NCBI GenBank assembly: GCA_025963815.1
Contig: JAOQAA010000255.1
Span: 1-11,228, forward strand
Direction: 5' to 3'
Length of the DNA: 11,228 nucleotides
Source: Capsulimonas sp.
GTDB taxonomy: Bacteria; Armatimonadota; Armatimonadia; Armatimonadales; Capsulimonadaceae
In this document: one piece after another, positions 1 to 6,762 of the stretch
Position numbering within the stretch: position 1 is the stretch's first letter
Layout of the letters: each line of letters begins with the position of its first letter
Made by a program: the position numbers and the translations under genes
The notes under the pieces: generated by a model
Told to the model about the DNA's origin: nothing
Databases searched by the model: none
What the model saw: only the letters and a program-made list of their open reading frames with translations

Positions 1-1418
1 AGACGCTCGGCGTTCCTGAAAAATCAGATGATCCGGACGATACGCAGCCCTTTCTGCGCGCCGACGCCAATCGTATCGTTCAAGGCGTCAACGATGATTT
101 TTCGGTCCAGGTGTCCTCGGGTATCCAGTTGATACTGGACATTCCCAATTTCGGATCCCTCTCGCTCGCCACTACCTCCTCGCAGCATACACTTCCACTG
201 AACAATCCTGACGGCGAACCGGCGTCCAGCAACCTGGAGACGCCGCCACGGATCAATCCGGCTCGAAACATCGCCCTGATGGCCGCGCCCGCCTCGGAGA
301 CGGAAGCGCGGGCGCTTGTCGATCAGATGGCGCAGTCCGGGATGAAGACACTGTACTGCATGGCGTTTACCAACGGCATGACATATTTCCCAAGCAGCGC
401 TATTCCGCCGACAAGCGCGCACAGAGACGTGCTGACGGCGGCTGTGGACGAGGGGAAGCTCAAGGGCGTTACGGTGTGCGCCGCCCTGGATCTGATGCAG
501 TGGAATACCGATACACCGAAGGCAGATTCCTTCGACTGGTCGCATTCGATCGAACCGGAGATGACGATCGTCGGGAAGACGCCGTCCGCCGCGCTCGATA
601 CCGCCTTGCCGCACACGACGGAAGAACACTCGACCGAGATGCATGCACTGGTGCGGGCGATGCAGTCGGGCGACTGGCCTTCGGTCCTCGACCCTAAGAC
701 CCGGCAAATCCTGGTTGAGCTTTGCCGGGAAGCTGCGAGCGTTCCCGGTATCTCTGGAGTTTTCTTCAGCAGACAATGCCCGCCTGGCTACGGCGGCGTT
801 TCGGTAATATCGGAAGTCAACCCTGTCGATCTTGGTTATAGCGACGTGATGAGGCTTGCCTACCTGCGCGCTCACCACCAGGATCCGATCGACATTGCTC
901 AGCCCGACAGCGGTGTCAATTTGGACAAACATGGCCAGACGACAGTCATGCTGTCTTCAAGGCTGTTCATTCCAGAATATGACGACTTCAGCACGGACAG
1001 CAGTTATTTGCTCGCCTGGAACGACTTCCGAACTAAAATTTGGGGGCATGTGATGGCGGATGTGTTTGCCGCCGTAAAGAAGACAGCGCCGGGGTTATCC
1101 CTGAGTGTTCGGGACTACATTGGCGGCTTGAGTTTCTACCCATGGACGGATCCTGCTGTAAATCCCATAATGCCGTCCAGCGACAGTCCGGATCCTAATA
1201 TCGCAAGGGCGATCATCGCCGTCGGCGCTTTTGATGACGACAAGGCGCTGGCAGTCATGGTTCAGGAGGCTTTCTCGGACGAAGCGCTGGATACGATCAT
1301 TTTCGACACAAGCTCGATCCCGATTCGGCGCGACTTGCTGGACGAGGTGAAAGCGCTGAGCCAAACGTTTGATTTCAAGAAAGCTTCGGGCGCAGTCGAT
1401 GCCGGCGTCAGGAAGTAA
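1..1418 (+). CDS. TIM-barrel protein resembling GHL10-type putative glycosidase (5' end missing)
   Basis: The reading frame is open from base 3, so the gene starts upstream of the window. A GTG at 111 lies in frame but has no reason to be the true start. About 471 residues are visible. The first ~70 look like a beta-rich N-terminal domain. The rest reads as an alpha/beta barrel: a strand-helix unit at about 270-375 (ALMAAPASETEARALVDQMA, then GMKTLYCMAF), the patch NGMTYFPSSAIPP at about 370-408, and a later unit running from VLDPKTRQILVELC to GISGVFFS. The order of an 'NG..YFPS' patch, then a region like 'AI..A...GI.V.A', then 'LDP..R..L..L......V.G..F' resembles GHL10-type (YddW-like) putative glycoside hydrolases. 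That is a pattern match by eye, and I cannot name catalytic acids. The gene converges on its neighbour with only 9 bases between stops. I see no hairpin plus T-tract after the stop. Other TIM-barrel hydrolases remain possible. Confidence 0.6.
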   Translation, partial: TLGVPEKSDDPDDTQPFLRADANRIVQGVNDDFSVQVSSGIQLILDIPNFGSLSLATTSSQHTLPLNNPDGEPASSNLETPPRINPARNIALMAAPASETEARALVDQMAQSGMKTLYCMAFTNGMTYFPSSAIPPTSAHRDVLTAAVDEGKLKGVTVCAALDLMQWNTDTPKADSFDWSHSIEPEMTIVGKTPSAALDTALPHTTEEHSTEMHALVRAMQSGDWPSVLDPKTRQILVELCREAASVPGISGVFFSRQCPPGYGGVSVISEVNPVDLGYSDVMRLAYLRAHHQDPIDIAQPDSGVNLDKHGQTTVMLSSRLFIPEYDDFSTDSSYLLAWNDFRTKIWGHVMADVFAAVKKTAPGLSLSVRDYIGGLSFYPWTDPAVNPIMPSSDSPDPNIARAIIAVGAFDDDKALAVMVQEAFSDEALDTIIFDTSSIPIRRDLLDEVKALSQTFDFKKASGAVDAGVRK

Positions 1419-1427
1419 CACACTTAT

Positions 1428-2408
1428 TTACTCCGCGTTGATGCTGTGCTCGATCTGATCCAGGCGCTTGCGTTTTGCTTTCAGCGCCCTCAATCTTAAG
1501 TTATAATCGTCCACATGTCTGTCGTGTCGTCTGATATTCTCTTTGTATGTTCTGAGATCGTTATTATAAGCGTCGACTCTCTCATTGAAGTCGTCCGTCA
1601 TGGAAGGTTCGCTCTCATCCAGCTCTCGTTTCATTGCGGTGAGATCTTGGTCATCGATTTCGAGCTGTGCGGACTGGCGGCGCAGCGTGTCCTCTTCACC
1701 GAGAATGATTTGCGATTCGACATCTCGATTCGCCGTCTCGGCGTTCACTTCCGCCTGAAGACGCCGCGCTTCCTCTTTCATCTGCCGCGAGGCGTGTCGA
1801 TGAGGCGTGCTATGGCTGCCGGGGCCAGTCACAATCCAAAACCTCCACCTGTAGCGGGAGCCGGATTGGAATAGTTTGTCGCCAAATGAGGGAAGAATGC
1901 GCGCCAGCGAAATGCTGAACGAGCACACTCCCGCCGGCGCCGTGATCGTCTGCCGCGAATGCGCCGCCACTCGGATTTCGGGCTGGTCCGCAAGGTGCAG
2001 AAACAGCGTTCGATCCGCGTCATTGGTGAGAACCAGGGTAGGGGGATCATCCGCGCCCGTCTGCTCGCTCGGCAGATCCACGCCCTTGTTGGGATGCGGC
2101 GTATAGCGCACATCGACACGATTGGCCCGAACCCAGCCGATCCGTCCCGACGACAGACCGATGACATGCAGCCAACCATGCTCCGCATGATGCGAGACAA
2201 GCACGGTCCAGGCATTTGGCCGCAAAGACGCGATCTTCTCCGACGCCGCGTCCGGCTCCACATAAAGCGCCGTTGGCGCCTTCACAATCCCCACATCGAC
2301 TCCCGGGTCTTTCCAGCCCTGTGACGAGGAATGACTGTGCTTTGCCGCCAGGGATACGTGGCTCAGGGATAAGATCAGGATCGCGGTCGTCAGAAGTGAT
2401 GTCTTCAA
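1428..2408 (-). CDS. Secreted SH3-like domain protein with C-terminal coiled coil
   Basis: A 326-residue protein of unknown function. The start is a TTG at 2406-2408, preceded by an AGGAG box with 8 bases of spacing, which supports it over any ATG. Residues 1-21 form a signal peptide (MKTSLLTTAI, hydrophobic core, cleavage near LAA/K). Residues about 38-100 look like a bacterial SH3 domain: ALYVEPDAASEKIASLRPNA, then HGWLHVIG and GRIGWVRANRVDV. Such domains usually bind peptidoglycan or peptides. Residues about 123-195 are strand-rich, and 205-326 are highly charged, Glu/Arg/Asp-rich and helical, probably a coiled coil. It is therefore likely periplasmic or envelope-attached; a wall-associated scaffold is an inference. 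It stands alone, 166 bases downstream of the ankyrin gene. That gap shows no convincing terminator or promoter, only AT-rich patches around 2488-2510. Confidence 0.8.
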   Translation of the reverse strand: MKTSLLTTAILILSLSHVSLAAKHSHSSSQGWKDPGVDVGIVKAPTALYVEPDAASEKIASLRPNAWTVLVSHHAEHGWLHVIGLSSGRIGWVRANRVDVRYTPHPNKGVDLPSEQTGADDPPTLVLTNDADRTLFLHLADQPEIRVAAHSRQTITAPAGVCSFSISLARILPSFGDKLFQSGSRYRWRFWIVTGPGSHSTPHRHASRQMKEEARRLQAEVNAETANRDVESQIILGEEDTLRRQSAQLEIDDQDLTAMKRELDESEPSMTDDFNERVDAYNNDLRTYKENIRRHDRHVDDYNLRLRALKAKRKRLDQIEHSINAE

Positions 2409-2574
2409 CTCTATGTCTCCTCGCTCTGTGAATCAACTTACCTTGATACTCGTGAAAACGAGACACATCCGGAAAGCTATCGCGAGAAATTATTTAGTGA
2501 GAGGATTTTTGAGGAAGTGAAACGCAAGCCGAAGGCCTGAACTTGCTGTGGGAGTTGGTTGCGAAGTAGCGAGC

Positions 2575-3093
2575 TTAATCCGTCACTTCGCGTTCTTTCA
2601 AAAGCTCCGCGACACGACCGTTCTCCCGGACCATCTGCGTCATTGTCAAGCTGCTGAAGTAGAGAAGGATGCTCTCAGCGTCTGGAACTTGTTTCATGAG
2701 ATACTTCATCACGGCGACTTTACCATGTTCCGCCGCCGTCGCGATCGCCGTGTCACCGCAGTCATTTTGCATTTTGAGATCGGCGCTGTGCTTCAAAAGC
2801 AGCTTGCACATGTTCAGATAGCCCAGGCCCGCCGCCTCGATCAGAGGCGTCGCGCCGAAGCTATTGCGCGTGTTCACATCGGAACCGCGCTCCAGCATCC
2901 ACCGTGCGACCTCCACCTCGTTTTCGGCGACAATATAATGGAACGCCGTCTCTCCGATCGAGTTGCGCGCCTCCAGTATCGTCGGGTCGCTTTCGATCAG
3001 CGCCGCCGCGACGTCGATGTTGGAGCAGGCGGCGTCGCGCAGCTCGTAAAATCGGGGGTCTGTTGTTTTCTTCGTCGTGCTTATGAGGATCAT
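2575..3093 (-). CDS. Small ankyrin-repeat protein
   Basis: A 172-residue protein with no signal peptide, probably cytoplasmic. At least three ankyrin-type repeats are visible at about residues 47-76 (GETAFHYIVAENEVEVARWM), 80-111 (GATPLIEAAGLGYLNMCKLL) and 113-140 (GDTAIATAAEHGKVAVMKYL). They follow the G-x-T-x-L-x-x-A-x-x-x-G pattern typical of the fold, which mediates protein-protein contacts. A degenerate cap precedes them (residues 12-45), and a charged helix ends the protein. The ATG lies only 4 bases after the stop of the secreted-protein gene and has no clear SD, so translation probably depends on coupling to that gene. The binding partner cannot be read from the sequence; the upstream co-encoded protein is exported and this one is not, so direct contact between them is unlikely. 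Confidence 0.85.
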   Translation of the reverse strand: MILISTTKKTTDPRFYELRDAACSNIDVAAALIESDPTILEARNSIGETAFHYIVAENEVEVARWMLERGSDVNTRNSFGATPLIEAAGLGYLNMCKLLLKHSADLKMQNDCGDTAIATAAEHGKVAVMKYLMKQVPDAESILLYFSSLTMTQMVRENGRVAELLKEREVTD

Positions 3094-3097
3094 TATT

Positions 3098-3757
3098 CTA
3101 ATTGTGCAACGTCAGCGCGGCGGCTTCCGCCAGCGGCAGGCTTTTCTTATAATGCGGCTCGGCGTCCATGGCGGCGACGATAATCGTGCTTTGACCGCTC
3201 ACTGACGCGTAGTGAAATCCATGAAGGAAGTGAGTAGATCCTTCTTGGGCCGGATATTTATAATATTGGCGCATTGCCGACAGTGGACCGATTGCGCCGG
3301 ATTCCGCATCCGTCTTCACAATACCCGTTTTGCCGTTGAGGAATGGATTACCATTCAATATGGTTTCCAAGTCGGTCGGCGCGAAGCCGGGTTTTGCCTC
3401 GGAGACGATCACGAAGATGACAGCAAACGTATCGTCCTTGCGCGGAGCCCCTTTTGCTAAGTATCCGGTGATCGCTGCGCGATCCGTGGACATATCGTGC
3501 TCTTCGATAGTATAGCCGATCGGCAGCCGCAAGCTGTAATTCCCAAAATTGGTCGCCTGGTCAAGCTGTGAGACGAGCTTTGGATCGGCGATCCATGTTG
3601 ACGGATCACCAGAGACTACGGACGCCTCTTTTTTTGCCGCAGGCTTATGAGGCGCCTTCGTCGCGGGCTTGGCTGCGGGCTTCGCGTCACAGTGTTCAGC
3701 GATGCCGCCGCCGGCGATGGTCAGAGCCAGCATCGAAGCGATCAAGCGGTAAGACAA
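3098..3757 (-). CDS. Secreted protein of unknown function with Lys/Pro/Ala-rich linker
   Basis: A 219-residue protein if started at the TTG at 3755-3757. That start is preceded by a strong purine SD (GAAGGAAGAG) at the right distance and puts a signal peptide directly at the N-terminus. An upstream in-frame TTG at 3788-3790 would add 11 residues, but it overlaps the predicted transcription start region and has no SD. Residues 1-25 are the signal peptide (SYRLIASMLALTIAGGG, cleavage near CDA/K). Residues 26-47 are a Lys/Ala/Pro linker, and about 55-219 a compact mixed alpha/beta domain starting near YSLRLPIGYTIEE and containing the strand FAVIFVIVSE. I do not recognise the family. A single Cys at 23, next to the likely cleavage site, does not match a proper lipobox. 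It is first in a two-gene unit with the ankyrin gene. Confidence 0.75.
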   Translation of the reverse strand: MSYRLIASMLALTIAGGGIAEHCDAKPAAKPATKAPHKPAAKKEASVVSGDPSTWIADPKLVSQLDQATNFGNYSLRLPIGYTIEEHDMSTDRAAITGYLAKGAPRKDDTFAVIFVIVSEAKPGFAPTDLETILNGNPFLNGKTGIVKTDAESGAIGPLSAMRQYYKYPAQEGSTHFLHGFHYASVSGQSTIIVAAMDAEPHYKKSLPLAEAAALTLHN

Positions 3758-3796
3758 ATTCTCTTCCTTCAATAAATATGATTGTAGCAACTAGGC

Positions 3797-3805
3797 ATTA
3801 TAACA
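3797..3805 (-). promoter_or_regulatory. Extended -10 promoter for the secreted-protein/ankyrin unit
   Basis: Reading the minus strand, TGT followed by a perfect TATAAT occupies 3805-3797, an extended -10 element of the sigma-70 type. No good -35 is present because that space is filled by the neighbouring terminator stem, which fits extended -10 usage. Transcription would start near 3790, giving a leader of roughly 33 bases before the TTG at 3757. A second TACAAT-like box lies at 3786-3781. Confidence 0.55.
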
Positions 3806-3808
3806 CGA

Positions 3809-3846
3809 AAAACGGGCGGCGGGGCATATGCCCCGCCGCCCGTTTT
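3809..3846 (-). terminator. Strong palindromic intrinsic terminator after the Fe-S carrier gene
   Basis: The arms 3809-3827 and 3828-3846 are perfectly complementary over 19 bp, centred on CATATG, with a GC-rich core (CGGGCGGCGGGG) flanked by A and T runs. On the minus strand the stem ends in TTTTT, as expected of a Rho-independent terminator 22 bases past the iscA-type stop at 3869. The A-run at the other end makes it potentially bidirectional, but no plus-strand gene runs into it. Confidence 0.9.
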
Positions 3847-3868
3847 CTTTGTTTTCCTAGCTGCGCGA

Positions 3869-4309
3869 TTAGTTGCAGCCGCAGGAGCCGCAGCCGCCGC
3901 CGGCTTTGGTGTCGAGGCCGGCGGCCTCTTCGTCGCCGGTGCTGAAGCTGGAGCCGCAGCCGCAGGACTTGGTGGCGTTCGGGTTCTCGATCTTGAAGCC
4001 GCCGCCCATGTCGGTCGTGATGTAATCGACGACGGAGCCGGACATGTAGCGCATGCTGGTGTTGTCCACGACGAGGCGGATGCCGCTCAGGTCGAAGACT
4101 TCATCGCCGGGCTCGACGTTCTCGTCCAGCGCCATACCGTACTGTAGGCCGCTGCAGCCGCCGCCGGAGACGTAGACGCGAAGATAAAGATCGTCACGAT
4201 CCTGCTGGGCGATCAGCGTGCGGACTTCTTCCGCCGCCGCGTCGGTGATCGAAAGGGGCGACGCCACTTCGGTGATGGTGGTGGTGATCGGCTCGATAAC
4301 TGTTGACAT
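3869..4309 (-). CDS. HesB/IscA/ErpA-type iron-sulfur cluster carrier with Cys-rich tail
   Basis: A 146-residue A-type Fe-S carrier, a cytosolic protein that receives clusters from the assembly machinery and passes them to apo-enzymes. The ATG at 4309 is chosen because GGAGG lies at ideal distance; an upstream in-frame start at 4351 has no such site. The three conserved ligands are present: Cys52 in GGGCSGLQYG, and Cys116 and Cys118 in SCGCGSSFS. The residues PLSITDAAAEEV (about 18-29) and GGGFKIENPNA (102-112) also fit the family. The usual fold ends near SSFS. Here 23 more residues follow, ending GGGCGSCGCN with three further Cys (140, 143, 145). The N-terminal ~16 residues, rich in Thr/Ile/Val, are also extra. 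It lies 70 bases downstream of the large Fe-S oxidoreductase gene on the same strand and ends at the terminator at 3809-3846. I cannot separate IscA, SufA and ErpA from sequence alone. Confidence 0.93.
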   Translation of the reverse strand: MSTVIEPITTTITEVASPLSITDAAAEEVRTLIAQQDRDDLYLRVYVSGGGCSGLQYGMALDENVEPGDEVFDLSGIRLVVDNTSMRYMSGSVVDYITTDMGGGFKIENPNATKSCGCGSSFSTGDEEAAGLDTKAGGGCGSCGCN

Positions 4310-4379
4310 TGTTTTCCTCCGTAGCGGGTTCAAATTCCGCCGGTATGACAATCACCGCGGTCGATTGCGGTGAAGACTA

Positions 4380-6344
4380 TTAGCTCTTATACCCAGCCGC
4401 CGTGGGAACGGGCGGCATGGCGGTGCGTGTGATCGTTTCGACGGGAACCAGCGCTTCTTCGTACTCGAAGGCTTCCATCGAAATACAGTCCATCGGGCAG
4501 ATTTTGGCGCACAGAGCGCATCGGATGCACTTGGTGCCGTCCATCAGCATGATGGTGCCGTCGTCCGGCAGCAACTCTTCCTGAGGCACGCCGTACTTCG
4601 CCTCGATCAGCGCCGCCACGTCCGCGTCGCCCGTCACATCCGTGACCGGAACCATCTTCAGGATGCTCTCCGGGCAGATATTGATGCATAGGCCACAGAG
4701 AATACATTTCTCCGCGTCGAAGACCACATTAACATGACAACGCAAACAGCGCATGCCTTGTTCCCGAGCGGCCTTCTCGGTGTAATTAAATTCGACCAAG
4801 TCGAAGCCGGCCGACCGGGAGTGGGTCTCGCGTTCCGGCGGCTCCTGGCGAATAAAGGCGTCGTACTTGTCCGGCATGCCGTAGTTCACGATCGGCAGGG
4901 CGCGCATGTAGCCGCGCTTCACGAGCTTGAAGCTCTTGCCGGTGATGAACTCATCCACGCCGACCGCGCACTTCTGAGCGGAGGCGATACCGTCGATGAA
5001 CAAGCGCGCGCCGACGGCGATATCGCCGACTGCGAACACGTCCGGGTGGTTCGTCGATTGAAGCGTCTCGGGATCGACATCAATCGTGCCGCGCGGAGTT
5101 TTCGCGAGGTCTTCGATGCCGGTCAGGAAGTTCCAGTTTACCATCTGGCCGATGGACACGATGACCGTGTCGCACTCGATGATCTTCTCGGTGCCGTCGA
5201 TCAGCTGCGGGTTGAAGCGGCCCGTTGCGTCGATCAGCGACTTAACTTTCTTCGTCAGGACGCCGGTGACGTGATCTTCGCCCAGGATCTCGACGGGCCA
5301 GGTCTGCGGGTGCAGCTTGACGCCTTCGAGAATGGCTTCCTCGATCTCGTACTCGTCCGCGTTCATCTGCGCGCGGGATTCGCCGAAGATACAATCGATC
5401 GTTTTCGCCTTGGACGCGAGCACGCGGGAGATATCCGTCATCGCATAGTTTTTCGGCTTGCTCAGCTGAGACAGGCCAGGAATAACGTTCGTACGAACTG
5501 TCATACGCACGACGTCCATCGCAACGTTCCCACCGCCGATGACCACGCACCGCTCGCCGACATGGTACGGTTTGCCCATGTTGACTTCACGCAGCAGGTC
5601 GATGCCGATGTGAACGCCCTTACCGCGCAGTTTTTCCGCGCCGGGGGTGGGGGAGGGACGGCCCGCCATGAAGCCCGCCGCGATGATAAAGGCTTTGTAG
5701 CCCTCTTCGCGCAGCTGGGGAATGGTCACGTCCTTGCCGACGCTGACGCCGAGGCGCAGATCGACGCCCAGTTCGCAGATGGCCGCGATCTCCAGGTTCA
5801 TCAATTCGCGGGACAATCGATAGATCGGAACTCCGGTCGCCATCTGGCCGCCGGGGATTTCGAGTTCTTCGAAAACCGTAACGCGGTAGCCAAGGCGCGC
5901 GAGGTCGTGCGCGGCCGTCATGCCGGCGACGCCGCCGCCGACAACGGCGATCTTTTCTTTATCCAGGGTGGGGCGCGACGAGCCACGCGCGTTGGAGTAT
6001 TCCAGCGACTTGTGCAAGTCCTTGAGGTTCTCGACGCCGTACTGCTCGGTCGCAAATCTTTTCAGGGCGCGGATGGAGACGGGGCCGCTGGTGTCGACGC
6101 CGACATTGCCGCGTGTACACTTGGTCTCACAGGGGCATCCGCAAATGCGTCCGCACATGGACGCGAACGGGTTTGGCGCGCGCGCGATCGCATAAGCGTC
6201 CTCGTAGCGGCCTTCGCCGATTGCAATCACATATCCACGCGCGTCGGTCTTTACTGGACATCCGGTCTGGCAGCCGATCTTGCCGCGCCAGTAATCGATG
6301 TCCGGGACCTTTACGCGATAGGGAGCTTTTGTTTCTTCTGCCAT
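4380..6344 (-). CDS. GltD-like FAD/NAD(P) oxidoreductase with N- and C-terminal [4Fe-4S] domains
   Basis: A 654-residue soluble flavoprotein of the glutamate-synthase small-subunit/dihydropyrimidine-dehydrogenase type. Residues about 20-100 form the N-terminal Fe-S domain (Cys25, Cys29, then Cys64, 68, 70, 72, 76). The FAD-binding motif VVGGGVAGM is at 134-142, with EELEIPGGQMATGVPIYRL after it. The NAD(P)-binding motif VIGGGNVAMD is at 268-277, and the second FAD motif VFAVGDIAVGA at 436-446. The C-terminal part carries CLRC (533-536) and two ferredoxin motifs: C547-x2-C550-x2-C553-x3-CP and C606-x2-C609-x2-C612-x3-CP. Members of this superfamily move electrons between NAD(P)H, FAD and Fe-S clusters. 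No large GltB-type subunit is encoded nearby, so the acceptor is unknown and I do not call it GltD. The start ATG has only a weak upstream AAGG. It is followed by the Fe-S carrier gene, probably its co-transcribed maturation partner. Confidence 0.92.
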   Translation of the reverse strand: MAEETKAPYRVKVPDIDYWRGKIGCQTGCPVKTDARGYVIAIGEGRYEDAYAIARAPNPFASMCGRICGCPCETKCTRGNVGVDTSGPVSIRALKRFATEQYGVENLKDLHKSLEYSNARGSSRPTLDKEKIAVVGGGVAGMTAAHDLARLGYRVTVFEELEIPGGQMATGVPIYRLSRELMNLEIAAICELGVDLRLGVSVGKDVTIPQLREEGYKAFIIAAGFMAGRPSPTPGAEKLRGKGVHIGIDLLREVNMGKPYHVGERCVVIGGGNVAMDVVRMTVRTNVIPGLSQLSKPKNYAMTDISRVLASKAKTIDCIFGESRAQMNADEYEIEEAILEGVKLHPQTWPVEILGEDHVTGVLTKKVKSLIDATGRFNPQLIDGTEKIIECDTVIVSIGQMVNWNFLTGIEDLAKTPRGTIDVDPETLQSTNHPDVFAVGDIAVGARLFIDGIASAQKCAVGVDEFITGKSFKLVKRGYMRALPIVNYGMPDKYDAFIRQEPPERETHSRSAGFDLVEFNYTEKAAREQGMRCLRCHVNVVFDAEKCILCGLCINICPESILKMVPVTDVTGDADVAALIEAKYGVPQEELLPDDGTIMLMDGTKCIRCALCAKICPMDCISMEAFEYEEALVPVETITRTAMPPVPTAAGYKS

Positions 6345-6432
6345 TCTCTCACGCCTTCACTAAACAAATACGAAACGGTTGGGCGAAATCTTGGCGAATC
6401 CAATCGCCGACTGTACAACGTTCGCCTTCTCA

Positions 6433-6461
6433 ATTGTACCATATCCGGCCACGCTCCACAA
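6433..6461 (-). promoter_or_regulatory. Candidate sigma-70-type promoter for the oxidoreductase/Fe-S carrier unit
   Basis: On the minus strand, TTGTGG (6461-6456) and TACAAT (6438-6433) are separated by exactly 17 bases. The -10 matches the consensus at 5 of 6 positions and the -35 at about 3. Transcription would start near 6425, leaving a leader of about 80 bases. The -35 lies in the loop and arm of the hairpin at 6445-6475. Confidence 0.45.
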
Positions 6462-6475
6462 GGGAGCGCGGCCGG
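6445..6475. repeat. 13-bp inverted repeat between two minus-strand units
   Basis: CCGGCCACGCTCC (6445-6457) and GGAGCGCGGCCGG (6463-6475) form a stem of 13 bp with one G-U (minus-strand RNA) or one A-C mismatch (plus-strand RNA) and a 5-base loop. It lies 24 bases after the stop of the acidic-protein gene, where a terminator is expected, but the minus-strand side has no T-tract. On the plus side only TTTG follows, and no plus-strand gene ends here. It may slow polymerase, stabilise the 3' end of the upstream operon mRNA, or act as an operator over the adjacent promoter. Confidence 0.6.
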
Positions 6476-6498
6476 TTTGTGAAAAAAGGCGCAATCCT

Positions 6499-6762
6499 TT
6501 AGTTCTGGGTCGGTTCTTCGTCTTCCACGACAATGTCCACTTCGTGCGCCTGGAACATTCGGACGACGAAGCCGTCTTCCTGCATCGCGTCGCGCACGCC
6601 CAGGGCGATCTCCAGATCCTCACAGATCTCGAAGGCCACATCCTCGCCGGCTTCGCCAACGACGATGTAAGACTCGCCCTCTTCCAATTCCATCTCGTCA
6701 TCCTGATCCGCCATCGTCAGCGGGACGCTCGTCTTGCGGTCCGCATTTCCATTCTGCGCCAT
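6499..6762 (-). CDS. Small acidic protein, translationally coupled to hydrolase-fold gene
   Basis: An 87-residue, strongly acidic protein with no Cys, signal peptide or membrane segment. I do not recognise the family. After a polar start, residues about 25-80 look like a small alpha/beta domain: MELEEGESYIVVGEAGEDVA, then a helical part EICEDLEIALGVRDAMQEDG, and a strand VVRMFQAHEVDIVV. One Cys is visible at EICED. The ATG overlaps the stop of the preceding gene (TAATG), and AGAGGAG sits 8 bases before it, so it is almost certainly co-translated with that gene. An alternative in-frame Met at residue 17 lacks an SD. It is the last gene of the four-gene run. Confidence 0.75.
   Translation of the reverse strand: MAQNGNADRKTSVPLTMADQDDEMELEEGESYIVVGEAGEDVAFEICEDLEIALGVRDAMQEDGFVVRMFQAHEVDIVVEDEEPTQN

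Noticed and set aside
24..932. A 302-codon open frame on the minus strand
   Set aside because: Antisense to the TIM-barrel gene; Arg/His-rich with no domain pattern, while the plus-strand frame is continuous to 1418 and protein-like.
1469..1494. Inverted repeat GGCGCT...AGCGCC near the convergent gene ends
   Set aside because: It lies within coding sequence, has a 14-base loop and no T-tract on either strand.
2522..2570. Possible terminator after the ankyrin gene, and a 10-base match (GGTTGCGAAG) to the large inverted repeat
   Set aside because: The stem is only GCAA/TTGC plus GCC/GGC with a bulge, and the shared 10-mer is a common minihairpin sequence with no further similarity around it.
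2548..3183. A 211-codon plus-strand frame across the ankyrin gene
   Set aside because: The minus-strand frame shows real ankyrin repeats; the plus frame is its shadow.
4352..4373. A 7-bp hairpin (TCACCGC/GCGGTGA) between oxidoreductase and Fe-S carrier genes
   Set aside because: Short stem, 8-base loop and no T-tract; too weak to call a terminator or attenuator.
4734..6482. A 582-codon open frame on the plus strand
   Set aside because: It lies antisense to the oxidoreductase gene, whose domains are clear. Its composition is that of a codon-bias shadow, with no recognisable motif.
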